From Persephonella hydrogeniphila (lineage in GTDB: Bacteria > Aquificota > Aquificia > Aquificales > Hydrogenothermaceae): 64,000 nt of DNA. Location of the stretch: contig NZ_OBEI01000001.1 in the NCBI RefSeq assembly GCF_900215515.1, positions 491,987-555,986 of the forward strand. The letters run 5' to 3'. The position numbers were made by a program, and so were the translations under genes. How positions within the stretch are numbered: the first letter of the stretch is position 1; each line of letters opens with the position of its first letter. The notes under the pieces are model-generated. The model worked only from the letters and a program-made list of their open reading frames with translations, was not told the DNA's origin and searched no databases. Shown here in pieces: positions 45,183-55,496 of this stretch.

Positions 45183-47255
45183 TCAGTGTACAGGTATTAC
45201 TTTTACCTTTACAGATTTAAATCTGGCTGTTTTAACAAAAATATCCGATTCATCACCAAAAAGAAAATTTATCCTGCTTTTTGCAAAATGAAATGTAGTA
45301 TAAGCTGTTCCCTTTTTCAGCCATTTCACAAATTTTGCAGGAAGAACATCAGTTTCTCCGTAATCTGATTTAAGAATCACTTTTTCTGGAAAACCTAATC
45401 TTTCTCTGTCCTCTTCACTAAAAAAAACAGTATCTGTATGTATTTTAGATATAAGGGATACACATTCCTTTGTTTGTGCAGCATTATTGTAATGTATAAG
45501 ATTTCTTCCTGTTGTCAGGTAAAAATCATCAAATTCTTTCCTATCAAACAGCTCTCCTACCATCCCCCTTTTTTCCCACTGCTTATAATGGAATCTGCCG
45601 TATCCATCTTCTGTTCTGAATTTTCCTACATGCAGCACTGGAGTATCTTTCTCCTTTACAGGCCACTGTAAACCCCTTAATCTGTTTTCCTTTAGTTTTT
45701 GATAAGTTGCACCTGAAAATCTCTCGGGAGCCTCAATTCTCACTTCATTCCACACATCTTCATTACTTTTGTAATCTGTTTTAATCCCCATTCTTTTTGT
45801 TATCTCATTTAGAACCTCCCAGTCGTCAGGAAGATCTGATTTTACAACCGGCTGGGACAGGTGTAGCCTCCTTTCTGCGTTTACGTAAACGCCCTCTTTC
45901 TCATATGCACTTTTTACACCAAAAATTATGTCTGCATACTCTGTTATCTCATTGGGAAAGATCTCATTTACAACCAGAAACTCTAATTTTTTAAGGGCTT
46001 TATGTATCTTATTCTGGTTCGGGTGTATGTGGGCTATATCTTCTCCTATGTTGTATATAGCTTTTATCTTGCCTTCTAAAATTGCATCAATAATATCAGG
46101 TGTCATAAGACCAATCTCCGCAGGTTTTCTGTAATCCGGATCAAAATAAGGAAGACATCCCATATCACATGTTCCCTGAACGTTGTTCTGCCCTCTAAGT
46201 GGCATAAGTCCAGCTCCTTCCTTCCCTACATTACCTGTTAAAAGTGCAAGATGTGTTATAGCCATTACAGAGTAGCTACCATCTATATGCTCTGTTATAC
46301 CGAGTCCCCAGAATATCATAGATTTTCTGGTTGCATAATTTCTCGCCACAGCTCTTATCTTTTCTGTCAGGTCTTCATACCCGGGAATACTTTTAAAAAG
46401 CTCAGGGTCTGAGTAAGGGTCACTGAGTATTTTTTCTTTAAAATCTTCAAAACCTTTAACCCTTCTTTTAATAAAATCTACATCGTAAAGACCCTCTTCT
46501 ATAATAACCCTTGCCATCATATTTAGAACAAGAAGATTGCTCTCAAATGGTATAGTAAGATGGTATTTTGCAAATTTTGAAAGGGGTATCTCCCTTACGT
46601 CTATAACAGCCAGTTCCACACCGCTTCTTATAACATCAAGTATTCTATTTGCAACGATAGGATGGGCTTCTGTAGTATTAGAACCTATAACAATAATAAA
46701 ATCTGTTTTGTACACATCATCAAAGGGGTTTGTAGCTGCGCCTTCCCCTATAGTAGTTCTCATTCCTTTAAGGGAAGGGGAGTGACATACTCTGGCACAG
46801 TTATCTATATGGGGAGATCCTATATACTTTCTTATAAACTTCTGGAAAAAGTATGAACTTTCACAGCTTGTCCGTGCCCCTCCTATTCCTGCAATTGCAT
46901 AAGGTGAGTATCTGTCTTTTATCTGTTTTAATTTCCAGGCTACAATGTCGTAAGCGGTCTCGTAATCTACTTCGTAAAAATTTTCATCAAAGTCTGTAAG
47001 AGACGAAAGTTTCTGTTTTATATTTTCTGGAAACTGTATTTCATTCCTGTAAATAAATGACTTTTTAATTCGTGCCTTTTTTATTCTATATGGAGAGTAA
47101 ATGTATTCCCAGCCCTTTCTTCCTTTTATACATAGCTTTCCCTGTGATACAGTTCCTTCCTTTTTTGCAAAAGCTTTTATTATCTGCCCGTTGTCTAACT
47201 TGAAGGATATATCACAGCCTACACCACAGTAGGTGCATACTGTATCTATAATCAT
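45183..47255 (-). CDS. fdhA-like: Molybdopterin oxidoreductase, formate dehydrogenase alpha-like (Cys type)
   Basis: A 690-residue molybdenum/tungsten bis-MGD enzyme. The N-terminal [4Fe-4S] ligands are Cys7, Cys10, Cys14 (CTYCGVGC) and Cys42 (KLCIKGRKG). The metal ligand is Cys157 in CARVCHSPSLKG, where E. coli FdhF has selenocysteine. Later are FWGLGITEH, LLTGNVGKEGAGLMPLRGQNNVQG and a C-terminal cofactor-binding barrel with TGRNLIHYNNAAQT. It matches formate dehydrogenase most closely, without a tat signal, so it is cytoplasmic. No small or electron-transfer subunit is beside it. GGTAGG precedes the ATG. Confidence 0.9.
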   Translation of the reverse strand: MIIDTVCTYCGVGCDISFKLDNGQIIKAFAKKEGTVSQGKLCIKGRKGWEYIYSPYRIKKARIKKSFIYRNEIQFPENIKQKLSSLTDFDENFYEVDYETAYDIVAWKLKQIKDRYSPYAIAGIGGARTSCESSYFFQKFIRKYIGSPHIDNCARVCHSPSLKGMRTTIGEGAATNPFDDVYKTDFIIVIGSNTTEAHPIVANRILDVIRSGVELAVIDVREIPLSKFAKYHLTIPFESNLLVLNMMARVIIEEGLYDVDFIKRRVKGFEDFKEKILSDPYSDPELFKSIPGYEDLTEKIRAVARNYATRKSMIFWGLGITEHIDGSYSVMAITHLALLTGNVGKEGAGLMPLRGQNNVQGTCDMGCLPYFDPDYRKPAEIGLMTPDIIDAILEGKIKAIYNIGEDIAHIHPNQNKIHKALKKLEFLVVNEIFPNEITEYADIIFGVKSAYEKEGVYVNAERRLHLSQPVVKSDLPDDWEVLNEITKRMGIKTDYKSNEDVWNEVRIEAPERFSGATYQKLKENRLRGLQWPVKEKDTPVLHVGKFRTEDGYGRFHYKQWEKRGMVGELFDRKEFDDFYLTTGRNLIHYNNAAQTKECVSLISKIHTDTVFFSEEDRERLGFPEKVILKSDYGETDVLPAKFVKWLKKGTAYTTFHFAKSRINFLFGDESDIFVKTARFKSVKVKVIPVH

Positions 47256-47312
47256 TTACCTACCCCACTTTTTTTAAAATATTAACACAGGGATTTTGAA
47301 CTGTTTGATGAT

Positions 47313-48401
47313 TTATTTCAGATTGAGGCTTTCCTTCGTTATAAATGAGACTTTCTTACCGTCAATTTCTTTTTTCCTTAGCTGGCCACAGGCAGCTGAT
47401 ATATCTTTCCCTTTACTCCACCTTACGAATGCACCTATGTTGTACTGCCAGAGTATCTGGTGAAATCTATTTACCCTTTCCTCTTCAGGTCTTTCAAAAG
47501 GAGAACCGGGATATGGATTAAAAGGTATAAGATTTACCTTGTATCTTTTTTTGTTTTTACCTATTAATCTTGCAAGTCTATGGGCATCTTCAGGTCTATC
47601 ATTTACACCCTTTATCAGAACATACTCAAGCATTATTCTGTATCCTGTTTTCACAGGAAGGGAGTTTAATGTTTTCATCAGATCTTCAATACTGTTTGTT
47701 TCTGAGATTGGCATAATTTTCTTTCTTGTTTCCTGATCTGCAGCATTCAGGGAAACAGCAAGTCTTACTTGAGGAAATGACTTGTCTTGATACATCTTTT
47801 TTATCTGATGAATTATACCACTTGATGATACTGTTATTTTCCTGTTTGAAAGACCTAACATTCTATCATCTGTCATAATCTGGATAGCTTTTTTCAGATT
47901 TTCATAGTTTGCAAGAGGTTCTCCCATACCCATAAAAACAACATTTGATATTCTTTTTTCTACACCAACAAATCTCTGGGACTGGATATACTGATCTACT
48001 ATCTCTGATGTTGTTAGATTTCTTATAAGACCATCTTTTGTAGTAAAACAGAACGTACATCCTACAGCACATCCAACCTGAGTTGATACGCATAGGGTGT
48101 AATGGTTTCTTTCTGGTATGAAAACTGTTTCCACAGTGTGACCGTCTTTTAGTTTCCATAGAAATTTTATACTACCATCTTCAGCCGATTTTTCGTATGT
48201 AACAAGACTGAGCGAGTTAAGTTCTGTATTTTCCTTCAGGTAATTTCTTATCTCTTTAGATAAATCTGTCATTTCGTCATAAGAAGATACCTTTTTTCCG
48301 TAAATCCATTTTGAGATCTGCTTTGCCCTGAATTTTTTCCATCCCTGTTTTCTCACCCACCTTTCAAGCTCACCGTAATTAAAATCCTTCAGATTTACCA
48401 T
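47313..48401 (-). CDS. rlmN: Dual-specificity RNA methyltransferase RlmN (radical SAM)
   Basis: A 362-residue radical-SAM enzyme that methylates C2 of A2503 in 23S rRNA and A37 in some tRNAs. The radical-SAM cluster motif is CAVGCTFCFT (CX3CX2C), preceded by LCVSTQVG. Other landmarks are NVVFMGMGEPLANYENL, RLAVSLNAADQETRKKIMP, YVLIKGVNDRPEDA and a C-terminal AACGQLR with the second catalytic Cys. ATG 48401 shares a base with the upstream lipoprotein stop; a GTG 3 nt earlier is also possible. Confidence 0.96.
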   Translation of the reverse strand: MVNLKDFNYGELERWVRKQGWKKFRAKQISKWIYGKKVSSYDEMTDLSKEIRNYLKENTELNSLSLVTYEKSAEDGSIKFLWKLKDGHTVETVFIPERNHYTLCVSTQVGCAVGCTFCFTTKDGLIRNLTTSEIVDQYIQSQRFVGVEKRISNVVFMGMGEPLANYENLKKAIQIMTDDRMLGLSNRKITVSSSGIIHQIKKMYQDKSFPQVRLAVSLNAADQETRKKIMPISETNSIEDLMKTLNSLPVKTGYRIMLEYVLIKGVNDRPEDAHRLARLIGKNKKRYKVNLIPFNPYPGSPFERPEEERVNRFHQILWQYNIGAFVRWSKGKDISAACGQLRKKEIDGKKVSFITKESLNLK

Positions 48402-48793
48402 CACTCAACAACACTCCAGCCTTTTTCACCTTTAACAAATTTAATCTTATCCTTTATTTTGCAAGGTTCTTTACCTTCGATAGCTTTTTTACTACATCTC
48501 AAGGCAAGACCAAAAAGAGCAACTCCTATCTGAAATGACTCTATTGAGTCCATATTTTTAGCTTTATTCAGTGCAGATTTTAATTTATTTTGATCTATAT
48601 ACAGATCAAAGCTATACTCTACCACGTAGTAGTTACCATCTCTGTATCCATTTAATCTTTTATAATTTTTTATATCGCCTATAGACTCAAGTCCTTTAAG
48701 ATTTTCTCTAATTAAATCATCTGAAGGTCTGTCTTCACATCCGTATAAAAACATAGAACTTAAAAATATAAGAAGAAAAAATATCCTGTTCAT
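48401..48793 (-). CDS. Putative lipoprotein, 130 residues
   Basis: A type II signal peptide with lipobox (MFLYGC, Cys about 19), followed by a soluble domain of about 110 residues with two more cysteines (LRCSKKAIEGKEPC) that could form a disulfide in the periplasm. No family is recognised. It sits between trpB (9 nt upstream) and rlmN (overlapping), in one operon. Confidence 0.7.
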   Translation of the reverse strand: MNRIFFLLIFLSSMFLYGCEDRPSDDLIRENLKGLESIGDIKNYKRLNGYRDGNYYVVEYSFDLYIDQNKLKSALNKAKNMDSIESFQIGVALFGLALRCSKKAIEGKEPCKIKDKIKFVKGEKGWSVVE

Positions 48794-48802
48794 ATCTATC
48801 CC

Positions 48803-50047
48803 TTATATCCTGTATTTTGTTTTCAAGTTATCTTCAAGTTTTGTGTGAATATCTGAATTTGTATCTAAGAAATTTTTAACCTGCTGGACATCTTTATCTC
48901 CTCTCCCTGAAAGGTTAATAACAACAATACCTCCCTTTCCTATTTCTTTTGCTATTTCCACTCCTTTTATAACAGCATGGGAACTCTCAAGGGCAGGAAT
49001 AATACCCTCTGTCCGTGAAAGAAGCATAAAACCTTCAAGGGCTTCTTCATCTGTTGCTGTTATATACTCTGCCCTTCCTATTTCCTTCAGGTATGCATGC
49101 TCCGGACCAACCCCCGGATAATCGAGACCTGCAGATATGGAATGGGTTTGCTCTATCTGTCCCCACTCGTTCTGGAGGAAATAAGATTTCATTCCGTGGA
49201 GAACTCCTACAGAACCACCATTTATACTCGCAGCATGCTGTCCTGTTTCAAGACCGTATCCGGCAGCTTCAACTCCAACAAGCCTAACATTCTCCTCCTG
49301 TATAAAAGGATAAAACATCCCGATAGCATTACTACCTCCCCCTACGCATGCAACAACAGCATCAGGAAGTCTGCCTTCTATCTCAAGAATCTGCTCTTTT
49401 GTTTCCCTTCCTATTACAGACTGGAAATCTCTAACTATAACCGGAAATGGATGGGGACCCAGAGCCGAGCCTATAACATAATGTGTTGTTCTTACATTTG
49501 TTACCCAGTCCCTTAAAGCCTCATTAACAGCATCTTTTAGCGTTCTACTTCCAGACTTCACTATCTCCACTCTTGCCCCAAGAAGCCTCATCCTGAAAAC
49601 ATTAAGAGCCTGTCTTTCTGCATCTTCTTCTCCCATATAAACAACACATTCAAGACCAAATAAAGAAGCAGCCGTTGCTGTAGAAACACCGTGCTGTCCT
49701 GCTCCTGTTTCTGCAATTATTCTTTTTTTGCCTAATCTTTTTGTAAGTAAAACCTGTCCCAGTGTGTTATTTATCTTATGTGCACCTGTATGGAGGAGAT
49801 CTTCTCTTTTTAGATATATCTTTGCCCCTCCAACAGCCTCAGTAAGTCTGTGGGCATAGTAAAGGATTGTAGGTCTACCTGCATACTCCTGCAAGTAATA
49901 GACAAGTTCTCTCTGGAAGTCTCCATCGTTTTTTATTTTTTCATATTTTTCTTCAAGTTCCTCAAGAGCCGGAATAAGTGTCTCAGGTAAGAACTTACCT
50001 CCAAATATACCAAAGTATCCTTTGCTGTCTGGAAAGTTATAGCCCAT
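48803..50047 (-). CDS. trpB: Tryptophan synthase beta chain
   Basis: A 414-residue PLP enzyme that makes tryptophan from indole and serine. The PLP lysine is in [18 protein letters not shown]. Other motifs are [21 protein letters not shown], the phosphate cup [10 protein letters not shown] and [14 protein letters not shown]. It has the length and sequence of TrpB1-type enzymes that pair with TrpA, yet trpA is not next to it. GGAGAAAG precedes the ATG, which overlaps the PBP1A 3' end by 11 nt. Confidence 0.97.
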   Translation of the reverse strand: MGYNFPDSKGYFGIFGGKFLPETLIPALEELEEKYEKIKNDGDFQRELVYYLQEYAGRPTILYYAHRLTEAVGGAKIYLKREDLLHTGAHKINNTLGQVLLTKRLGKKRIIAETGAGQHGVSTATAASLFGLECVVYMGEEDAERQALNVFRMRLLGARVEIVKSGSRTLKDAVNEALRDWVTNVRTTHYVIGSALGPHPFPVIVRDFQSVIGRETKEQILEIEGRLPDAVVACVGGGSNAIGMFYPFIQEENVRLVGVEAAGYGLETGQHAASINGGSVGVLHGMKSYFLQNEWGQIEQTHSISAGLDYPGVGPEHAYLKEIGRAEYITATDEEALEGFMLLSRTEGIIPALESSHAVIKGVEIAKEIGKGGIVVINLSGRGDKDVQQVKNFLDTNSDIHTKLEDNLKTKYRI

Positions 50048-52307
50048 TGCTTTCTCCTGTATCTTCTGGATTTATATCAAATAAAAATTCGTTCTCTTCC
50101 TTTTCATAAATCGGTTTAATAATTATATTACCTGAACAGTCTATTTTAGGCTCTGTCCCTTTAATAAAGAGTATATCCTCTGAAGGACATATACCGTCAG
50201 ATAGCGTTTTTGTTTCAGTGTCTATCGGGATATATACAGTGTCTGGAGAGAGCTCAAAATCAGCTACTTCCTTATCTGCATGGGCTGTTGCCATCAAATC
50301 AATCCATATAGGGAGAGCTGCCTTGGCTCCTGTCATTCTCCATCCTATTTTTTTCTTAAAGTCATAACCTACCCATACTACAGTCGTAAGCTCAGTGGAA
50401 AATCCTGCAAACCATGCATCTGTGTAATCATTTGTTGTTCCTGTTTTTCCTGCAACAGGAAAACCAAGTATCTTTGCTTTTTTACCTGTTCCTTCTTTTA
50501 TAACAGCCTTCAGAAGATCTACCATAACAGAGTTAACATCTTCAGGTATTACCCTTTCACATTTTTTCTCATGCTGGTAAATAATATTCCCGTTAGGATC
50601 TTCCACTTTTTCTATAAAGTAAGGTTCGCATCTAACCCCATTATTTGCAAATGTAGAGTAAACAGAGGCAAGCTCAAGGGGAGATACATCAATACTTCCA
50701 AGAACAAGGGATGGTACTCTTGGTATTTTTGTTTTGATACCTAACTTGTAAGCAAGGGATATAACAGGCTCGTAACCAACCTCGAGGAAAAGATTAACAG
50801 AAGCTGCATTTAAACTTTTTGTTAAAGCCTCTCTCAATGTTACTTTCCCATGATACTCACCTTCATAATTTCTCGGTATCCATTCCTCAAATCTATCAGG
50901 ATCCCATATAGCAACCGGTTCATCATCTATAACAGATATCTGTGTAAATCCTTTTTCTATAGCAGCTGTGTAAACAATAGGTTTAAAGGCAGAGCCCGGC
51001 TGTCTTTTTGCCTGAACTGCTCTATTATATTTTGATTTAATAAAGTCGTATCCTCCAGATAAAGCCCTTATGGCCCCTGTTTTAGGATCAATGGAAACAA
51101 CAGCAGTTTCCAGATATGGGACAAACTCAAATCTGTTATCTCCAAGATATCTTACATACATAGGAATTCCTGCTTCTGCATTTTTCAAACTTCCAAAGAA
51201 TTTAACTTTTCCTTCAATATCTCCTATTTCAAAGATTATCTCTTTCCCTTTGACAGCCTTGATAACAGATAGATAAATATGATTTTTTAACAGTTTCTTT
51301 ACCTTTTGATTCCTGTAATCCTGAAGAAGTTTATTCAGCTCATCTTCTGTTAACTTTGGAAAACCCACCTGCTGCTGCAGTATTTCTATATGATCTTTTA
51401 CTATGTAATGGGTATCCCTCAGCAGATCTTTATCTGCTGTTGTGTATATTTTGTATCCTCCCTTGTAAAGCTCATCAGTACCGTATCTATCTGCAAACCA
51501 CAATCTAACCATTTCTGTAAAGTAATCGTGGATGTTGACATCTTCTTCATCCTTTTCCCTCAGAACAATAGGTTTTTCATAACACTCTTTTGCTGTATAT
51601 ATATCTATATACCCTTCCTCAACCATACTCTGAAGCACAGCATTTCTTCTCTGGAGAGCACCATCAGGGTTTTTATAAGGGTCATACTTACTTGGAGCTT
51701 TAGGAAGTCCAGCTAAAACGGCAGCTTCACATACATTAAGTTCCCAAACATGTTTTCCAAAATATACCTGTGCAGCAGATTCTACCCCATAAGCTCCATG
51801 ACCAAGGTATATCTGGTTAAGGTACATCTCTAAGATCTTATCCTTCGGGTATACCTGATTAAGCTTTATCGCCAGAATCATCTCTTTGAACTTTCTTCTG
51901 AAGCTTCTTTCCGGCGTTAGAAAAAGATTTTTTATCAACTGCTGGGATATTGTACTACCTCCTGCAACAATTCTTCCTGAAGTAAGATTAATAAAAGCAG
52001 CCCTTAGGATTCCCCAAATATCAATACCAGGATTTTCATAAAAAGTCCTGTCTTCAATTGCAACAAATGCATTTTTTACATGATCAGGGATTTTATCTAT
52101 TGTTACATACTGTCTTCTCTGTATAAAAAACTCTGTTAACAGAGAACCATCTGAAGCAAATACCTGTGAGACCTGACTCGGTTTCCAGTGTTCTAAATTC
52201 CTGACATCAGGTAGATTTCGTGTATTTATATAAACAAATAGAGCAATGCCCAATAAACATATAAATACACCGACAATTAATAAAAGCCTCAAGTACTTCA
52301 GCAACAT
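50037..52307 (-). CDS. mrcA-like: Penicillin-binding protein 1A (bifunctional)
   Basis: A 756-residue class A PBP with an N-terminal signal anchor (about 8-28). The glycosyltransferase-51 domain has [36 protein letters not shown] and [21 protein letters not shown]. An OB-like insert follows. The transpeptidase domain has [10 protein letters not shown] (SxxK nucleophile), a later SLN motif and [16 protein letters not shown] (KTG). All active-site motifs are present, so it should both polymerise and cross-link peptidoglycan. ATG 52307 is preferred, with AAAGG 4 nt before it; GTG at 52310 is an alternative. Confidence 0.95.
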   Translation of the reverse strand: MLLKYLRLLLIVGVFICLLGIALFVYINTRNLPDVRNLEHWKPSQVSQVFASDGSLLTEFFIQRRQYVTIDKIPDHVKNAFVAIEDRTFYENPGIDIWGILRAAFINLTSGRIVAGGSTISQQLIKNLFLTPERSFRRKFKEMILAIKLNQVYPKDKILEMYLNQIYLGHGAYGVESAAQVYFGKHVWELNVCEAAVLAGLPKAPSKYDPYKNPDGALQRRNAVLQSMVEEGYIDIYTAKECYEKPIVLREKDEEDVNIHDYFTEMVRLWFADRYGTDELYKGGYKIYTTADKDLLRDTHYIVKDHIEILQQQVGFPKLTEDELNKLLQDYRNQKVKKLLKNHIYLSVIKAVKGKEIIFEIGDIEGKVKFFGSLKNAEAGIPMYVRYLGDNRFEFVPYLETAVVSIDPKTGAIRALSGGYDFIKSKYNRAVQAKRQPGSAFKPIVYTAAIEKGFTQISVIDDEPVAIWDPDRFEEWIPRNYEGEYHGKVTLREALTKSLNAASVNLFLEVGYEPVISLAYKLGIKTKIPRVPSLVLGSIDVSPLELASVYSTFANNGVRCEPYFIEKVEDPNGNIIYQHEKKCERVIPEDVNSVMVDLLKAVIKEGTGKKAKILGFPVAGKTGTTNDYTDAWFAGFSTELTTVVWVGYDFKKKIGWRMTGAKAALPIWIDLMATAHADKEVADFELSPDTVYIPIDTETKTLSDGICPSEDILFIKGTEPKIDCSGNIIIKPIYEKEENEFLFDINPEDTGESNGL

Positions 52308-52387
52308 CACACCTTTATTTTTGTTTTAGCTTCCAAAATATAAATTCTACTTTAAAATTCAATCCTTTTTTAGATTTTAGACAGTTA

Positions 52388-52417
52388 TTGTTAAAAAGCC
52401 TCAAAATAAGATAAAAT
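52388..52417 (+). promoter_or_regulatory. Likely glyQ promoter
   Basis: TTGTTA (52388-52393) and TAAAAT (52412-52417), spaced 18 bp, in the divergent region between PBP1A and glyQ. Both hexamers are near consensus. GAGAGGAAT before the ATG serves as ribosome site. Confidence 0.5.
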
Positions 52418-52447
52418 AGGTATGCTAAAAATTTGTGAGAGGAATTT

Positions 52448-53356
52448 ATGGCTGTAGAAGATAAAATCCTAACATTCCAGGATATAATACACACCCTGGA
52501 AAAATTCTGGACAGAAAAGGGGTGTATTCTCTGGCAGCCTTACGATATAGAAGTAGGCGCAGGAACCATGAACCCTGCCACCTTTCTCAGGTCGCTGGGA
52601 CCTGAAGACTGGAATGTATGTTACGTTGAGCCTTCCAGAAGACCAAAAGACGGAAGATACGGGGAAAATCCAAACAGACTACAGCATTATTATCAGTTTC
52701 AGGTGATTTTAAAGCCAGCACCGGAGAATCCACAGGAACTGTACTTGCAGAGTCTTGAATCCTTAGGTATCGATCCAAGAAAACACGATATTAGATTTGT
52801 TGAAGATGACTGGGAAAGTCCTACTCTGGGAGCCTGGGGTCTTGGATGGGAGGTATGGCTTGATGGAATGGAAATAACACAGTTTACATACTTTCAGCAG
52901 GTAGGAAGTTTAGACCTTCCGTCTATAAGCGTAGAAATTACATACGGACTTGAGAGACTTGCTATGTACCTGCAGAATGTAGATAGTGTTTACGATATCG
53001 TATGGGCTCCCGGACTTACTTACGGTGATATTTATAAAGAATCAGAGAGACAGTGGTCTATATACAATTTTGAGCTTGCCGATGTGGAGATGCTTTTTAA
53101 AACATTTGATATGTATGAAAAGGAAGGAATGAGACTTGTAGAAAATGGTCTTCCTATCCCTGCATACGATTACGCTCTGAAATGCTCCCATATATTCAAT
53201 CTACTTGATGCAAGGGGAGCACTCTCTGTAAATGAGAGGGCAAGATTTATCGGAAGGGTTAGGAATTTATCAAGGGAATGTGCAAAAGCTTTCTTAAAAC
53301 ATAGAGAGGAGTTAGGATTTCCTCTTTTAAAAAGAGAGGTAAGGGAGAATAAATGA
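52448..53356 (+). CDS. glyQ: Glycyl-tRNA synthetase alpha chain
   Basis: A 302-residue class II synthetase catalytic subunit of the bacterial alpha2beta2 type. Family segments include [57 protein letters not shown] and [12 protein letters not shown]. Length is standard. It overlaps glyS by 4 nt. The cognate tRNA-Gly(GCC) is encoded at 34140-34215. Confidence 0.98.
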   Translation: MAVEDKILTFQDIIHTLEKFWTEKGCILWQPYDIEVGAGTMNPATFLRSLGPEDWNVCYVEPSRRPKDGRYGENPNRLQHYYQFQVILKPAPENPQELYLQSLESLGIDPRKHDIRFVEDDWESPTLGAWGLGWEVWLDGMEITQFTYFQQVGSLDLPSISVEITYGLERLAMYLQNVDSVYDIVWAPGLTYGDIYKESERQWSIYNFELADVEMLFKTFDMYEKEGMRLVENGLPIPAYDYALKCSHIFNLLDARGALSVNERARFIGRVRNLSRECAKAFLKHREELGFPLLKREVRENK

Positions 53357-55473
53357 AAAATTACCTGTTAGAAATTGGAACAGAAGAACTTCCTCCTAAA
53401 GCTGTAGATACTGCCATCAGATTTTTTGAGGAAAATATATATAAAATCTTCAATGATTTCTTTGAGTACGATACCCCTGAAAATATAGAGATTTTTGGAA
53501 CACCAAGAAGAATAGGCTTTCTGCTAAAAAATCTTAAAGAAAAACAACCAGATTCAGAAAAGCTTCTAATAGGACCTCCTGCAAAGGTTGGTATAGACAA
53601 TGAGGGGAAATATACAAAAGCAGCTTTATCCTTTGCATCAAAAAATAATATTCCTGTAGAAGAACTTCAGATAATAGAAAATGAAAAGGGAAGATATATC
53701 GGAGCAAAAATACTGATAGAGGGTAGAAAACTTTCCCAGCATATAAAAGAAGAAATACCTGAAATAATACAAAAAATACCCTTCCCAAAAACAATGAGAT
53801 GGAATAGTACAGGGTTCAGATTCTCCAGACCTATCAGATGGATCGTATCTCTACTTGATGAAGAAGTTATACCTTTTGAGATAGCCGGTGTTAAAGCTGG
53901 CAGGTATACACATCTTCACAGGTTCATGACATCTCCTGTCGGAAGGGGAGAGAAAAAAGAGATACAGAAAGCTACAGATTACAAAGAGATAACAAAAATG
54001 GGCTTTGTTCTGTCTGTTTACGAAGAGAGAGAAAAGTCCATAAGAACACAGATAGAAGGATTTGGAAGAGTTCTTGAAGCAGACCCTGTTATAGATGAAG
54101 AACTTTTAAGAGAAGTTACAAATCTTACAGAGTTTCCTGTAGGAATTTTAGGTGACTTTTCCCCAGAATATCTGGTATTACCTAAAGAGGTAATAATCAC
54201 CGTATGCAAAGTCCATCAGAGATATTTTAATTTTGAGAAAAATGGGGAATTAATACCTAAATTTTTAGCCTTCTCTAATACTTCTGTACCTGACAAAAAT
54301 GTAATTAAAAACGGTTATGAAAAAGTTCTTAAAGCAAGACTTGAAGATGCCCTTTTCTTCTATGAAGAAGATTTAAAACATAATTTAGAGGATTTTTATC
54401 CTAAACTTGCAGGTATACAGTTCCATCAAAAATTAGGTTCTATGTTAGAAAAAGTTGAAAGAAATGGCGAGATAGCATTTCTCCTTGCAGAAGAGTTAGG
54501 AATAGACAAAAAGAAAGAGATAGAAAGAGCAAACAAGCTGTCTAAGTGTGATCTTCTTACAGAGATGGTAAAAGAGTTTGATGAGCTTCAGGGAATTATG
54601 GGAATGCATTACGCTTTAAAACAGGGAGAAAAAGAAGAAATAGCAAAAGCTATATACGAACATTACCTTCCAAGAAGCTCAGACGACGAGCTTCCAGAAA
54701 CAGAAACAGGGACCATTTTATCCTTGTCAGACAAAATAGATACAGTTATTTCTTTTTTCTCTATAGGAGAAAAGCCAAAACCTGCAGCAGACCCTTTTGG
54801 TCTCAGAAGGAATGCGATAGGTATAGTAAGGCTGCTTGTTGAGAAAGAGATAGATATAGACCTGCTTGATCTACTTCATGAAATATCAGAAAGGGCAAAA
54901 ATATCAAAAATACTGAAATTTGCACAGCTAAACAAAGAGTGGAAGGTTGTCTTTGACGAAAAAATAATACCTGAAGTAATAGAGTTTATAAAGGGAAGAT
55001 TTGTAGCATATTTAAAGGATAAAGGGTTTGACACAGATATAATAAACGCTGTTTTATCCACAGAAGACAACAATCTCTACAGACTTTATCTAAAAGTAAA
55101 GAGTATACAAAAACTAAAAGAAAATCCAGAGTTTGAAGATGTGATGATCGTTTTCAAAAGGGTAGGAAAAATAATTCCTGAAGGTTTTGAAGAGCAGTTT
55201 TCTGAGAATGAACTGATAGAAAAAGAGGAAAAAGAGCTTTACCAAAAATTCAAAGAAGTACAGGAGCTTTTCGAAAAGGATATTAAGCAGAAGGAGTATT
55301 ACAAGGCTTTAGAAGAACTTTTAAGGTTAAAACCATTCATCGATAGATTTTTTGACAACGTTATGGTTATGGTAGAAGACCAAAAATTAAGAAAAAATAG
55401 ACTGTCCTTAATGAAAATAATAAACAAGATGTTTTTGAAGATAGCAGACTTTACTAAGATAACAACAGCTTAA
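53353..55473 (+). CDS. glyS: Glycyl-tRNA synthetase beta chain
   Basis: A 706-residue beta subunit, standard length. The N-terminus reads [14 protein letters not shown]. Conserved parts include the region [40 protein letters not shown] HQRYF, and the HD-like [20 protein letters not shown]. The C-terminal domain (about 580-706) resembles the anticodon-binding/DALR helix bundle. The ATG overlaps the glyQ stop, consistent with equal synthesis of both chains. Confidence 0.97.
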   Translation: MKNYLLEIGTEELPPKAVDTAIRFFEENIYKIFNDFFEYDTPENIEIFGTPRRIGFLLKNLKEKQPDSEKLLIGPPAKVGIDNEGKYTKAALSFASKNNIPVEELQIIENEKGRYIGAKILIEGRKLSQHIKEEIPEIIQKIPFPKTMRWNSTGFRFSRPIRWIVSLLDEEVIPFEIAGVKAGRYTHLHRFMTSPVGRGEKKEIQKATDYKEITKMGFVLSVYEEREKSIRTQIEGFGRVLEADPVIDEELLREVTNLTEFPVGILGDFSPEYLVLPKEVIITVCKVHQRYFNFEKNGELIPKFLAFSNTSVPDKNVIKNGYEKVLKARLEDALFFYEEDLKHNLEDFYPKLAGIQFHQKLGSMLEKVERNGEIAFLLAEELGIDKKKEIERANKLSKCDLLTEMVKEFDELQGIMGMHYALKQGEKEEIAKAIYEHYLPRSSDDELPETETGTILSLSDKIDTVISFFSIGEKPKPAADPFGLRRNAIGIVRLLVEKEIDIDLLDLLHEISERAKISKILKFAQLNKEWKVVFDEKIIPEVIEFIKGRFVAYLKDKGFDTDIINAVLSTEDNNLYRLYLKVKSIQKLKENPEFEDVMIVFKRVGKIIPEGFEEQFSENELIEKEEKELYQKFKEVQELFEKDIKQKEYYKALEELLRLKPFIDRFFDNVMVMVEDQKLRKNRLSLMKIINKMFLKIADFTKITTA

Positions 55474-55496
55474 AAAAGATAATCAGGAGGAATAGT

